Of a DNA stretch of 64,000 nt, positions 50,258-62,020 are shown in pieces (position 1 is the stretch's first letter; the number at the start of each line of letters is the position of its first letter). A model generated the notes under the pieces. That model made no database searches, was not told the origin of the DNA, and was given only the letters and a program-made list of their open reading frames with translations. The DNA comes from Euglena gracilis. Its lineage: Eukaryota; Euglenida; Euglenophyceae; Euglenales. The position numbers and the translations under genes are program-made. The stretch spans positions 4,276,170 through 4,340,169 of the forward strand of contig CP154956.1 in assembly GCA_039621445.1 (NCBI GenBank), written 5' to 3'.

Positions 50258-50526
50258 GTGCCACATAGTGACTTCCAATAGACAAAAAAAACACAATCTA
50301 AATGTGAAATTTTAGTCTTTTTAGTGGGTGGGGTGTTCTCAAGGGATTTATTCTTTGTTCTCGGATCAAAATGCAAAACAATATGCTACCTCTCGGTTCA
50401 CGAGAACAAGGCCAGGAGGAAGATCCAAGAGAAGGAAACAGAGGAGTTGGCCATATTTGTGTGGATGCGAACAAGAGAGAGGAAAGTGTTGGCACCCATG
50501 GCTGACATCCCCTCCTCCACCCCAAC
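50258..50526 (+). repeat. Tandemly duplicated block, unit A (right arm; left 33395-33663)
   Basis: About 270 bp shared with 51610-51886, starting near CACATAGTGACTTCC and ending near CCTCCTCCACCCCA. The block covers the coiled-coil exon and about 110 bp of upstream intron-like sequence. On the opposite strand the block ends in CAG, directly followed by a different protein-like frame in each unit, so it could also be read as a repeated intron. Confidence 0.7.
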
Positions 50527-50551
50527 TCTCGCCATCGCTTATCAGAAATGA
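50365..50551 (+). pseudogene. Tandem duplicate of the coiled-coil exon, copy A (right arm)
   Basis: Resembles copy B: SVHENKARRKIQEKETEELA followed by IFVWMRTRERKVLAPMAD. A CTCTCA stretch including the acceptor is lost, so GG stands where copy B has CAG. A 2 nt deletion after ATGCTAC breaks the start of the frame. Similarity ends at about 50526. I read this as a decayed exon copy. Confidence 0.5.
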
Positions 50552-51609
50552 TGTATCCAAGAGACAATGACTTGGGGGTGGTTGACAGTGACTGTTAATG
50601 GCAAACGTCTCCACGCCAGCGCAAACAACCTGGGCAGCTCAGTACGATTTCTTCACTATCCTTCTCTCACGCATTCTCCAATGAACAGGACCTCGATGTC
50701 AGTTGATGTAGCTTTGAAAAATTTGAGCCACTTCACGCAGACCTCAGATATGAGCCTTCGTGGGGTCTGGTGGCGCACTCGAAACCACACCATTCGACAA
50801 CGACTTCAGGGGAGCCACTGTGGCATTCTGGAAATAATGGCCTCACACTCCACACGCGTCACGACATCAGCAATGGAGGGGTGGGTGGAGGTCCAACAGC
50901 AGACCAAGGAAGGTCGGGAGCGCATACCTGGGCCTATACACCCCTTTTTCATTGTGGACCTAATAACCAATCACCCAAATGAACGGGCGACGTCATGGTC
51001 AGTCACGCCCATCTGGGACTGAACCAAAAAAAAGCGAAATGACTTGCTGATGGACAATGAATAAATATTTTAAAAAGCGGCTGTGTGGACGCTCCGCACA
51101 GGGATAAAGTTGGGGCTGCTAACCCAATACTGCAAACCAATAATTGCAGGTTTCTTATGAGTTTTACCCCCAAACTGTGTGCCTTCACACAGTTGTGGAC
51201 CCTTGGCCCTCCCCAGAAGGAAATCAAAATTTAAGCGACCACATCTTGGTGGCGTGCACACAGGCGTTCTGGGGTCCTACAGGGCCCACGAAGGCCTGAG
51301 CTGGCGTTTTTTGAACTCTACAACGTCGAAAACTCCGAGAAAGGCCCTGGGATCCGTCACTGTCCCAGAGCTCCCAGGCTCCATATTGCAAGGGTACATG
51401 GTTTGGTTTTCCATCTGGTACTCAAATTGAGCCTAATTTGTGGCCGATCGCCAGAAAAACCTCTGTTACGAACACGGAAACCCCTGTGTGGCCGCCGCCG
51501 CCTGCTGGGGTATATCAGCCCTCTATGGGCCATGTGGGGATGTGGTTCAACAGCTCATTTAGTTGTATTATGGAAACTAACTGGGCTGAGTTACATCCTA
51601 ATGGAATCT

Positions 51610-51886
51610 GCACCACCTAGTGACTTCCAATAGACAAAAAAAAACACAATCTAAGTGTGAAATTTTAGTCTTTTTAGTGGGTGGGGTGTTATTAAGGGAT
51701 TTTCTTCTTTGTTCTCTCTCAGATCAAAATGCAAAACAATATGCTACATCTCTCGGTTGACGAGAACAAGGTCAGGAGGAAGATCCAAGAGAAAGAAACA
51801 GAGGAGTTGGCCATGTTTGTGTGGATGCGAACAAGGGAGAGGAAAATATTGCCACCCGTGGCTGACATCCCCTCCTCCACCCCACC
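51610..51886 (+). repeat. Tandemly duplicated block, unit B (right arm; left 32036-32312)
   Basis: Second unit, about 1.35 kb from the first. It keeps the pyrimidine-rich acceptor CTCTCTCAG. Divergence from unit A is a few percent to about ten percent by eye, much more than the divergence between palindrome arms, so this duplication is older than the palindrome. Confidence 0.7.
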
Positions 51887-52084
51887 TGCCACCATGGCGG
51901 CCCCCGAAAGATGTGCTTCTACCGGGAGCAGGCCCCTGAGAGCGGTGACGTGTTGGACGCGGTGACGCCAGAGGTGACTCTGCGGCAGAAGGTGAGAAGG
52001 GAGATGAAGAGATTGACCACTGCGTTGAAGCGACCCAAGCCACAGCCGAAGCCCGCCGATGAGGACAACTCTGAGGAGATGTAG
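51723..52084 (+). CDS. Charged coiled-coil-like C-terminal exon(s), copy B (right arm)
   Basis: After TTCTCTCTCAG (51722) the frame reads IKMQNNMLHLSVDENKVRRK, then IQEKETEELAMFVWMRTRER, then KILPPVADIPSSTPP. From about 51911 the protein-like sequence continues one frame over: FYREQAPESGDVLDAVTPEV, then TLRQKVRREMKRLTTALKRP, and ends DEDNSEEM at TAG 52082-52084. The switch is at a run of five C (51901-51905) and is the same in both arms. A missed small intron, a real frameshift or a consensus error could explain it. No family recognised; the highly charged, heptad-like stretches suggest a coiled coil. Confidence 0.45.
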
Positions 52085-52521
52085 CGGGTCCAAAGTCTTC
52101 CAACAGTGTTCCTCAACACCACGCATCGTGAGGCATGTTGAAAAAAGGGTTCGGTTTGCCCCAGGGTTCGGTCAGATCTAAAAAGTTAAGGGAGCTATTG
52201 ACAATTTCGATCTCTAAAGACAAATGCTCAAAGATGAAACATTTACTTTTTATCAACAATATCACCAGATTGAATATCAAAAATGTCCCATAAATATATC
52301 ATATATGAAAGAGATCCAATGCACCTGCAAGGTTGACCACGAGGAAGCGAATTCAATTGCGGTGATTCCCAGCCTTGAGGGAATCCAGAAGAAACACCAA
52401 GTGCAAAGCACGTTGGCGAACACGAAGCATGTTGCGCATTCCTAAAGAATTGCACTGTTGAAGAACTGCTCTCCCATGTAGCTCACGGACCCGTTCTGTA
52501 TGTGGTAAGAAAAGGTCGGGT

Positions 52522-52695
52522 GTCCAGGTGGTGCACATCATGGCCACAATTGTTGGTCACACCAGCAAATTTGTGGTCACCCGTCTGGTTCCCACCAAGA
52601 AGTGATATTTCCTTGAGCCGATATTGCGCGAACTGTTCACGGACATGCAGAGGGTGAATTTGCCAACACCTCAGGTGGTGTGGATGGACGACTGA
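52522..52695 (+). pseudogene. Degenerate DDE-type transposase fragment (right copy)
   Basis: The frame reads VQVVHIMATIVGHTSKFVVT then RLVPTKK, an in-frame TGA at 52603, then YFLEPILRELFTDMQRVNLP and TPQVVWMDD, and a second TGA at 52693. A beta-strand segment, a helix with FLEPILREL, and P-x-V-V-x-x-D-D is the layout of the middle catalytic-Asp region in some large DDE transposases, where the motif usually continues Cys-Cys. Here the codon after DD is TGA. I infer a decayed transposon. I cannot name the superfamily. Confidence 0.4.
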
Positions 52696-52810
52696 ATTCA
52701 GGTTGCTTCCATTTCCCTAAATCTTTGTGATTCACCTGAGGGGGAGGCATTGACCTCACATGGTTCCCTTTAGCTGCTGCGGGCAGCCTTACAGTTGGAG
52801 TTACAATTCT

Positions 52811-52876
52811 GGCCAGGGTCAGAGTTTGGGTTTGGGATTGGGTCAGGGCTAGGATAGGGCTAGCGTCAGGGTTATG
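52811..52876 (+). repeat. Degenerate telomere-like GGGTTT/GGGTCA stretch (right; left 31046-31111)
   Basis: Irregular repeats such as AGGGTCAG, TTTGGGTTTGGGATTGGG, TCAGGGCTAGGATAGGG and CAGGGTTA. They resemble degenerate TTTAGGG/TTAGGG arrays but are short and imperfect. It sits between the DDE-like fragment and the frame at 52890. Confidence 0.4.
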
Positions 52877-52889
52877 GACATTAGAATCT

Positions 52890-53072
52890 TTGAGCCCTTG
52901 CGTTACGCCATCACTCCTTTATTACAAACAAAAGCAACCTGCACGTGCCAATGGAACTCCTGAGGGCTTTGATGAACCGTTGATGGAATCTCCTCATGTG
53001 CTCACATCAATGACGAGGGAATGCGACGTCTTGCAGAAGGCTACAGAGAAACAAGACGCTCCAGAAGATTAG
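52890..53072 (+). CDS. Short coding-like frame, unknown (right arm; left copy 30850-31032, - strand)
   Basis: 60 codons, with KQPARANGTPEGFDEPLMES then PHVLTSMTRECDVLQKATEK before a TAG. Acidic and protein-like. It lies downstream of the DDE-like fragment and after a telomere-like stretch. It could be a terminal exon of the same decayed element. Confidence 0.25.
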   Translation: MSPCVTPSLLYYKQKQPARANGTPEGFDEPLMESPHVLTSMTRECDVLQKATEKQDAPED

Positions 53073-53640
53073 ACTCTGCAATATATCCTTGCTCTGTGTT
53101 CTTTTCAAATGAATTGGAAATCGACTTGTCACGACCAGAAACGTTCACAGAGGGTTCTTTCCAGCCTATTGCCCAAGGGTTCATTGGGATTTTTTTTGAA
53201 CAAAATCAGCCAAAAAAAACACATTAAAAACCTCATTTCCACCTCGGCACAGGGCCAGAGGAAAAAAATTTCCAGTCAGGGGGAGCCCCAAACCTCCCTC
53301 CCGGGGGAGGGGGTCCAGGGGGAGGGGGTCCGGGGCCAGCTGGTCCATTTTTTCCAGTGTCCAGCAAAATGGCTAGCCAGTGGACCTTCCCCGTGGTTCT
53401 TAAACACTTGCCTGGTTCTTTTGGGTCATCACTGCAATTCACCCAAACCCTCCCATCCAAAGCCCTCTCCTGAGACAGGGGCCTGACCATACATTCATTG
53501 AAAACCTACACCTTTTCCCTTTTTGCCAGGACTTGCCCCCCCACTTCGGTATATTGTGAAAGTATGAGATTCCTTTTCCCCAGGCGAATTCATTCTCAGG
53601 CACTTTTGCTTCGTTAGATGAGGGGTTTTATGTTATTTAC

Positions 53641-53881
53641 TTTTCCGCAGACCAATATGGCCGCATATGTTGCTCATCACCCAGGAGACCATGGCCACAG
53701 GGGACTGCTTGGTCAAAGGTGCGAACCAAATGCAGAAAGAATGAGGAGTGGCTGGATCGAGGGGACCAGGAGTTGTTGGTTCCAGCGGACATCGACTTTG
53801 TTGAGATGCTGTGGGGGGACCTCGGTCGACGCAAAGAAAGGGCGGTTTATTTTTCGATAATGATGTTGCCAAACAGTTAAT
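53641..53881 (+). pseudogene. Coding-like fragments in two frames (right copy; left copy 30042-30282, - strand)
   Basis: One frame gives PHMLLITQETMATGDCLVKG and then ANQMQKE before a stop. A shifted frame continues NEEWLDRGDQELLVPADIDF and then VEMLWGDLGRRKE. The switch lies at about 53740 in GAAAGAATG. The same layout is in both arms. It may be a decayed part of the transposase-like sequence upstream, or two exons with a missed small intron. Confidence 0.3.
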
Positions 53882-55638
53882 GATCTTGTGCATTCATTTC
53901 AGGCTGGCTGAAATTTCATATGGTCCTTCAGAATATTGTCACCATCATGGTGCTGAAAACTGCCGAGGTTTTTTCTCTGATTCAACCTGCTACCATTGTG
54001 GTCATCAATCACTCCCATTTTGGTTATGACGCTTTTCATTTTTTCATAAAAAGCGCTGCAGGCAGCAAAAGCCCCGCACATCAGGCATCAGCAGAAGTTG
54101 CTCTGCTGTGATGCTTGTCCCTCTGCATGTACCCATTGAAAAGATTGTTCTTGAGTGTAAACAATCAAGAGTAACCAAAGTCATGGTGTGAACAGTCGAG
54201 AGTAACCAAAATCAATGACACATTAATCGACATATGGGTGCAGGAGGGAGTTTTTTTTATCCAGCCATATTGACATGTTGCGTGGGTATACCAGGTGGGT
54301 ATTTACCAATTGCGATCAACTTGACAGTGTTCATTCTTTCATGACAGGTGCTGCAGCCGCTGCTCTCTGGTCGTTGTCCGAGGTTTGTTCTTCTGCTGCG
54401 CTTTTCGAGAGACAGGAATTTCAGCCCTGAAGGTGGCAGTCATCTAACCCTCTCGACAAACAAAGTGCTGGGCAAAGTAGATGTCCTTTTCAGAATATGA
54501 TTTTGCCATTCTTTGAAGGGGCACCAGGGTTTTTATGCTCAGTGATGTGCTGACAGGATATGGTTTTTTTCATTTGGAGGTCTTGGCCCTACAATGATGT
54601 TATTGTTCTATTGTTCTGTCAAATACACTTTGGGTAAAATAATGAAATTAACATAATAGTTGACATATGTGCATAATTAAGTGGATATAACAAAAATTAA
54701 GGAATGATCATCAAATACTTTCTCTTGTCTATATTGTATTTCTACATCCAATACTTTGATATTCCAACATTTCTTACACATATGCACCCTTACATTTCAT
54801 CCACTTTGTCAATATAACAATTTTTCTAACTGTGATGAATACATAAATTTTTTCTACTTTTCTGCAGACATGTTCAGACTGGTTGTAAGTTTATGATCAC
54901 AGATGGAAAATTGATAATTGAGGAAATATTGTAATTTGGAAACTGACAGGAGTTTTAGTTTAATTTGCAAAAAAAGCACGATAAAAATTTTGTACTATAA
55001 AAATGATTTCTTTTATAAATTAACATGATAAACTGCTGGTGGATGTGTGATTTCCAACCGGTGGATATGCGTTTTCAATCCGGTGGATGTGCTTTCAGTC
55101 TGGTAGATGTGTGTTTCCAGTCTTGTCGTCTTGTGGGTCTGCTTTTTTTAGTCCGGTGGATGTGCTATTTCAGTCTGGTGGTTGATGAAGAAAGAGGTAC
55201 CCACACTTTTAGGCAAAGGAACAAGGAAAAAGAATGAAGCAAAGACTACCAGTATATTTCTCAGGCAGTGCTCATAGTCTTGAATCACTACGACGGGGCC
55301 GGAACAGAAATCCACCAAACTGTCAATAACATTGAGTTGAAAATTCGCACTGGCAAACTACATGGCACAACTAAGAAATACTAAGTGGCATCCACCAGGT
55401 TAGACTCCAGCTCAGTACTTGTTTGGAGCATATCAACACCCAAGGGCACCCAAATAGGGCAAACAATTATACCAACATGCACGGAGGCGCAGTAGCTAAA
55501 AGATCCAAGGAAAGCCTTTCTGACGCATTATGGGCAAGTTTTTCTAAGTTGGCACTGGGCAGGCGCGGTCCTTGTCTGGATCGGACAGCAAAATTAAATA
55601 GACAATGCAAAGGTGTTGCACAACCAGCATTCCTCAAT

Positions 55639-56119
55639 CATACATCTCTCTAAGGTTTTGCGAACCCCCCCGGGGGGGGGCGGCTGCAGCCAGCCCCGAT
55701 TTGGGCCCAGCCCAGCCGCAGCAGCCCCCCCCCCGGGGGGGGGGGGTGCTGCTAGCCCAGCTAGCCAGCCCCTTTTTGGGGGGTCCAGCCCAAAATTTTT
55801 CGGCGCAAAGCGCCGAAATTTTTTGAAAAACTGTGTTCAAAAGTGGTCAAAAATGGGGTTTGGGGGGCGTTTGGGGCATTTTTGGGGGGTTTCAGATGCA
55901 TCATTTTTTCAAAACTGTGTTCTGCAGGTAATTTTGGCGCGAGGTAATTTTGGGCATTTTTCCGATTCAGTCCAGCTCGCCCCGGTTCGGGTCCAGCTGG
56001 GGCCCAGCCCCCCCCCCCCCCGGGGGGGGGGGCGGGCTAGCCACCCCAAATTTCTAGCCAGCCCAAATTTCGAGCCCTAGCCCAGCACCCCCCCCCCGGG
56101 GTCCTTAAAGAGATGTATG
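55639..56119. mobile_element. Right-arm copy of the 8 bp TSD element
   Basis: Same termini and the same flanking TCCTCAAT (reverse of ATTGAGGA) at 55631-55638 and 56120-56127. It is about 13 bp longer than the left copy, including a small difference (GCGCGAGGTAATTTT) near 55940 and different C/G run lengths. Insertion predates the arm duplication. Confidence 0.85.
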
Positions 56120-57785
56120 TCCTCAATGCTAATGAAACACAAACCTAGAACAAAATACAATCACAGAGAAAAATATATACATTGCAAAAAATGTGGTCGT
56201 AAAGGAGCTGTTGAAATTTCACCACTGTTGTCTATTTGCCCACTTGAAGCAAATTAATTTCTGACACTTCCACCCCACTGTTGTTGGCATGCGCCTCGGC
56301 TGCCCCCACCCTGGAAACCTGGGGGGAAAGCACGACATCAAAGAGGCCGCTGAAGATGAGATCCAAATTGCTGTGCATGATTTTCTGAGGTGTCTCCCAA
56401 TTCATGCTGCTAATTTGCACGGCTTCTCCAGATATTGTTTCTGATATTTTGGAAGGTATGAGGGAGCCAGATTTTGTTGCCTGCGACTGAAAACGATCAT
56501 GAGCCCGAGCTCCTTCCCGAGCCCTGATTTGCATCTCTTTGACACACGAAGAGCCAATGAATTTTGCAGCTTAATTGGTTTTGACAGGTACATCTGGAAT
56601 GCCAGCCAACAAACTCACCCGAGCAATTCACCCAGTGAGCCTTTGCAACCCATTTTTTCTCAAAAACTCACACCGTTTGTATGTTTGTAGCCCTTGCTTG
56701 CACAGTTGCACAGTTGCACACCGAAAGTGAACAAGAGGCTTTTGAGGACGCTTTGCAAAATTTGTGATTGGACGACGATAAAATTGGCCATTATGAACCG
56801 AATCCTCGATGCAGCGAGTGCCTTGCACATGCCGTGTGACTTTAAATGATTTTTTTCAGGTGGCGACTCGGAGTGGGGTTTGTTGGGGGAAACCTCAATC
56901 CCCTCTGAGGGTGAGGTCGAGGGTGAGTCAATTTTGTTTTATGTTTTATGTCAATTTTGTCTTAAAACTGACCCCAAAACTGGAACCAGAACCCCAAGCA
57001 CCCACCCCGCCCCGCCCCTCAGGGAATTGGGTGGGTAGGTGGTGGGTGGGTGGGGGACGACTCCCCCCCGGACGCCTAAATAAACCTCTGGTGTGCACTG
57101 GAATGCCATTCTGGTTCGCGACATTTCACCCCAATCGCCCTTGCCCAAGGGTTAACCCGAGGTTCTCAAAATCCCAAGCCAGGGGGTTTGTTCATCCCAG
57201 GCACCGGCACCCATGTGACAAACTTGCAGAGAAGATTGTCAATCGTCAAAACCGTTCCCGCTGGAAAAAGTTGATCCCATCCCCCAAAAAATCAGACAAC
57301 TGGCAAAACATTTTCAGCTGACTCATTAAAATCAGCCTTTGAACAAGCAACGAGGCAAAATCCTGGCCAGCGCCTCAAAATCGTAGCAAACGGGACACGC
57401 GGGCACACATTGGAAAAGCTGTTAACAGCAAGCAAGATTTAGTGTGAAGACCCTCACAAAGTACTGCCGATATTTGCTATTGGTGTGCCACTTGCCAATT
57501 TGCTGGGACAATGGGGGCATTAATTTCACCGTTGCACGTCTTTCCTTCCTTGGTGCTGCTGCCACAGCACCTTGGCATCAAAACGGCCCTCATTCAAATT
57601 TGCCAATACACAGTTGTGCATATTGGAAGAGTTTGGATCCCACTACTCCCCCCAACGTAGCAACACAAATACGTGGCAACCAACAATAAGGATCAAGAAC
57701 AAGAATAATAAGCTTTTGTGTTTGCAAAACTGGTTGAATTGAACCGAGAAACTTGGGAAAGCACATCCAAAATGGGATGTGAAGA

Positions 57786-58103
57786 GTGAAAACCATTGAA
57801 TTTCATTTATGGGACAAGACAAGAAGGTGTGCTTTGAAACAGGCGATGGCGAACGGCCCAAAATACACCCCTGGGCAACTTTGGACGACACCAAAGAAGC
57901 CTTGCAACAGCACTTTGGGGATTGAAAGCCAGAAGTCTCGACTTCCCAATCTGCAGAAGCTTAGCGAAGCCATGGTGACTTGGTGTTGTGAAAACTCTTT
58001 GCCACAGGGACCCCCACGCCAGGGCAACACAAAACTCAAGTATACTTTATGCAATGAACCTTGCAATGGAGATGGCTTTAGGGTTCAAGCCCGTAATGGA
58101 TGA
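57786..58103 (+). CDS. Coding-like frame upstream of the TDGA frame
   Basis: 105 codons with a plausible charged peptide, including ESQKSRLPNLQKLSEAMVTW and LKYTLCNEPCNGDGF. The last part has a Cys pair. In the left arm the same stretch (about 25835-26152, - strand) is shifted by a small indel near 26072. It could be an upstream exon of the same gene as 58279-59379. No family recognised. Confidence 0.3.
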   Translation: MKTIEFHLWDKTRRCALKQAMANGPKYTPGQLWTTPKKPCNSTLGIESQKSRLPNLQKLSEAMVTWCCENSLPQGPPRQGNTKLKYTLCNEPCNGDGFRVQARNG

Positions 58104-58278
58104 GACATAATGCAGGCTTTGGACTCGACCTGTCGCACGACGCCTATACACCACATGGTACGCGCACAGAGACATATTGTCTGCCAAATGATCAGGGTTC
58201 AATTTTCAGGTTATTCTTCTTTTTCTTCAAAAGTGGACACTGGCGTGGTAGAGCTCTCCATGACTCCATGACCATGAC

Positions 58279-59379
58279 TTGTCACCATGGCCAAACAGAA
58301 TAAAAATGCATACTTTGCGGGGTGTTTTAGAGGTGCTGGTGACAACTGGCGAGCAAATCAAAAGATTGTTGAACCCGTTTCTGGCACACCGTGGGCACCA
58401 CTGCACCTGCTTTTTGATCCTCAACCCAATTCATGACTGCTTTCCGATGTTCCAAATTGGCGCACAGCAAGAATTCACTGGACGTTGCACAGAAATAAAT
58501 GCAACAGACCATTTACATCTTGCACAAAAGCTGGCTGCCAGTGCAAGGAGACTGATTGACATCATGAAGAACAATGTTCAACCATCACCAAAGAGAAAAT
58601 GGCGCGTTCGTATCAACGCGTCGAGCAAAAGTTCTTTTCAATTGGGTGCACAAGCTGCACAAGCTAAACCAAAAGAGAACTTCTCCTAATGCGAGACAGC
58701 GACGAATTCAGACAACTGCGGGTGCGGTGCCTGGGCATCGTCTTCTTGTCGATTGATGAATTGTGCCTGGGCAGTTTCCTTGAAACTGCTTGCAAATGGC
58801 AATGTGAACACGCCAACATGTGGCCCTTCAGGACGCAGGCCATCTGGGACCGCATGCGCAACCTGGTGGACCAACAATTTGATGGGGGACAACGGTCAAC
58901 GTTGGCACAGAATTTCCTCCCCAACTCCTCGCACCATGCCCCAGCCAATTGTTTTTTGTATGTGTCGGAATTTTTAGCCCCCCCCCCCCCCCGACGTTCA
59001 GCAGAACGTGTGGCTGCAAGTCGTCACAGACGGTGCGAGCGTCATGATGGGAATGCAAGCAAGGTTGCAGACAGAAATCGTTCATCTCGGACTTGTTGAC
59101 CGGGGTGGAGGACTGCCACCAACTCCAGCGTGCCGTTGTTCACGGAACGCTGCCATCCAAATGGTTCCCGGCGTTGTGAAGATGTTCCAGAAATCGGACC
59201 TTCTAAGCATGCGGCTTGCGTCGCTGTCCGATGAGGCGACACACTCCCTGAAAACCATCATCACTTCCCAGGTTCTTTTGTTGGAGTTGGGGGGCTCCTC
59301 AGTGGAATCTGCATCCACTCGTGGTGCGAATCTCTGCATTCTGCCTTCGTGGCTGGATATAATGATTACAGTCCCATGA
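58279..59379 (+). pseudogene. Coding-like frame with TDGA-x-x-M-x-G motif (right copy)
   Basis: Counterpart of 24559-25657. Here the 5' part is open (58279-58689) where the left copy is shifted, but extra A bases in two A-runs near 58630 and 58670 break it where the left is open. A further change near the poly-C run at 58978-58993 shifts it again. The frame then resumes at 59008-59379. Each arm is thus broken at different homopolymers, so at least some breaks are either sequencing errors or decay after duplication. Confidence 0.4.
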
Positions 59380-59437
59380 CAAAGAAAGTGAGATGCTCTG
59401 CTCCGCCCTCGGTAAAGCGACTTGTGGTCCTTGACTG

Positions 59438-59815
59438 ATGGCATGTGGAAATCATCCAAGTTCTTGCAAGTCCTTGCCGGGCTGCTTCTTGGATTGTGTG
59501 AAACAGCGCCAAGTGGAGCTACAAGCCCATGACGTCACATACATTTCAGTGACACACACCTCTCCTCTGTCTCCACGTTCTTACGAGGACGTCCTATCGA
59601 AGGGGCAATATATGCCTCCTTCTGCCAACACGTCACCCCTGCGACACGCAAGGGGTCCTTGCAGTTCCACGGGGTTGGCATCACAGACTGCGGGACTCAA
59701 CCACGCTGTCCTAAGAGGGAAGGGGGCCCTCTCGAACAGCGTGACACCAAGGGGCATTTGTTTTGCAACAGGCCTGTGCATCAGCTTTGCAGGGGTTACG
59801 TTCATAAAACCTTAA
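59438..59815 (+). CDS. Coding-like frame, unknown (right copy)
   Basis: A 125-codon frame containing LDCVKQRQVELQAHDVTYIS and then SYEDVLSKGQYMPP, followed by less protein-like sequence. It lies 59 bp downstream of the TDGA frame and may be another exon of the same gene. It is identical in both arms. Confidence 0.3.
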   Translation: MACGNHPSSCKSLPGCFLDCVKQRQVELQAHDVTYISVTHTSPLSPRSYEDVLSKGQYMPPSANTSPLRHARGPCSSTGLASQTAGLNHAVLRGKGALSNSVTPRGICFATGLCISFAGVTFIKP

Positions 59816-61841
59816 TTGTGGAGACATGCTTTGGGTGTCTCTTTCTGCATCCACAGGTCCCCACAAGCCGCAGAAAAATATGTTGATGCTTTTGGGGTGA
59901 AAAAACTTGAGCACCCAATCTCAAAACAAAAAAAACCTGACCTCAAAAAAGAACTTTGAATTTGTGTTCGGACATTGTGGGGAGGGCCCCAACACCCTGC
60001 AGCAGACATACACTAAATGTGTTGAACACACTTCCTTTTTTGGTGAAAACAGGTGACCACAAAAAAAAAACTTTGGTAACACAAAAAAGAACACAAAAAA
60101 AAGCGAACTTTAGACACTAAAATTTGAGCTGCCGGGCCCTTTTCTGTCCCGTTTTTGGCCCTTTTTTCACACCACCGAAGACAAAAATGCCTTACCGTCC
60201 AGCCGCCCTTCGGGCGGCTGCAGAAAAACAAACAACACTTGTTGATGGCGAGGGGAAGAGGGGTCCGAGGCTGGAAAAAGGCTGCTGGATGAAAAAAGGC
60301 ACCCTGACCCATACTACAGGGTTTTTTTTTAAAAAAACAGGGTTAAAAAAAGGAACGTCAGGGGTCAATACATCATTGGTCAGGATAATCCTCCAAAAGA
60401 CGAGCCATGTCCTCAACACTCACATAACATAACATAAGCGAATGTTTCGTGGGTGTCAAAACATTTTTTTTGTGAACACAAATTTTGGTGGGCACAAGTG
60501 AACAAAAAAAATTGTTGGTGAACACAATTTTTCTCTTGGCAAACACATGATACACAGAAAAAACATTTTGGTGAACACACTGACTGAGTGCTGCCGTGCA
60601 GCTGATTTCCTTCCTTGTGCAAACTGTGCTATACAAACTGGTCATCAATACCTCAGATCACGCGTTAGTGCGATGCGGCAAGGCAGCAAGCTGGAACTGC
60701 ATCGTGGAACTCAAATTCAAACAAGAAGCTTCTGCCCGAGGATATAACCCCTCGTTTGGCCGTTCTCGGGAAAACAACAATCCATCCACAAGCAAATAGA
60801 AGGGGTGCTCCTTTGCCCACTCACCCCTGAAGTAATGTAAATTACAGTTAGTTCTCTTATTTTGAAGGGAAATAAAACCACAAAAATAATTTGATGCAGC
60901 TCAAAGTCCACCAAGCTTGCCATATTCTGGGAAGTTTGTTCATCACTCTTTCGGAAAGACGTTGGGCCATAGGGGTCACTTAGCAACCCTGGGGAGGTTC
61001 AGAGGCTAGAAGATTTGGGTTCTGGAATAAAGCTGCTGGCTGACCCCCCCTCAATGGAAACCCCATTGCAATTAGGTCCGGGTACCCCAAAAGAACTGAA
61101 CAAAAACTACCAATTATGCAAAAAAAACCGATTCTTGACCCAAAATTTGCCGTTGCCAGCCCTTTTCCGACCCCCTTTTACCGTTTTCCCCCCATTTTTT
61201 AACCCCGCCGAAACCAAACCATCGAAGTCAAAAATCAAAAATCCTTCACCGTCCAGCCGCCCTCGGGACGGTAAGAAAATGAATAAAACTCGTCGACAGG
61301 GGGTTCCAGGTTGCAAAAGGACGGTCGCCTTCAGGCTTAAGCGTTGCCCAGCGTTGGGTACACTGGATTGCAGAACTTCATTGAAAATTGCATACAAATG
61401 ATGAATGAAAGTTTTTTGCATTAGGAACCCAAAAAAAGAGGAAAAAAAGACCACTGCTGAGGTGTCATCTTTTTTTGACACGATTCTGGCCACGGCGGGA
61501 GTTGACCACTTCACTTTTGTGCCACTGAAACGACGAGAGATTTTTAGATGCCCAAATTCGTGGCACCTTTGAAGTTTGTCGAAAGCAATATTTTCACAGG
61601 TAATTGCTGAAAATGAAATGCATTTGGAGAGGTTGCTGTTGCAATCAGAAGCTTTATGTGCAGGGCTTTAGCACCGGAAGGTGTAACTCAGAGGAGAAAG
61701 AAGAGCAAGGTTATTTTGGTTCTGCGGATTTTTTTCCCCAACAGAAAACGTCATTGGTGTGAGTCAAACAGGTGAGCAGGCATCGAGACCGATCCCTTCA
61801 AACGTTCCGTCAGCCATCAGCCTACGGTCCATTGTGACAAT

Positions 61842-62020
<179 letters not shown>

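Noticed and set aside
52811-52876. Telomere or internal telomeric array
   Set aside because: Units are irregular and the stretch is only about 65 bp, so it is listed only as telomere-like.
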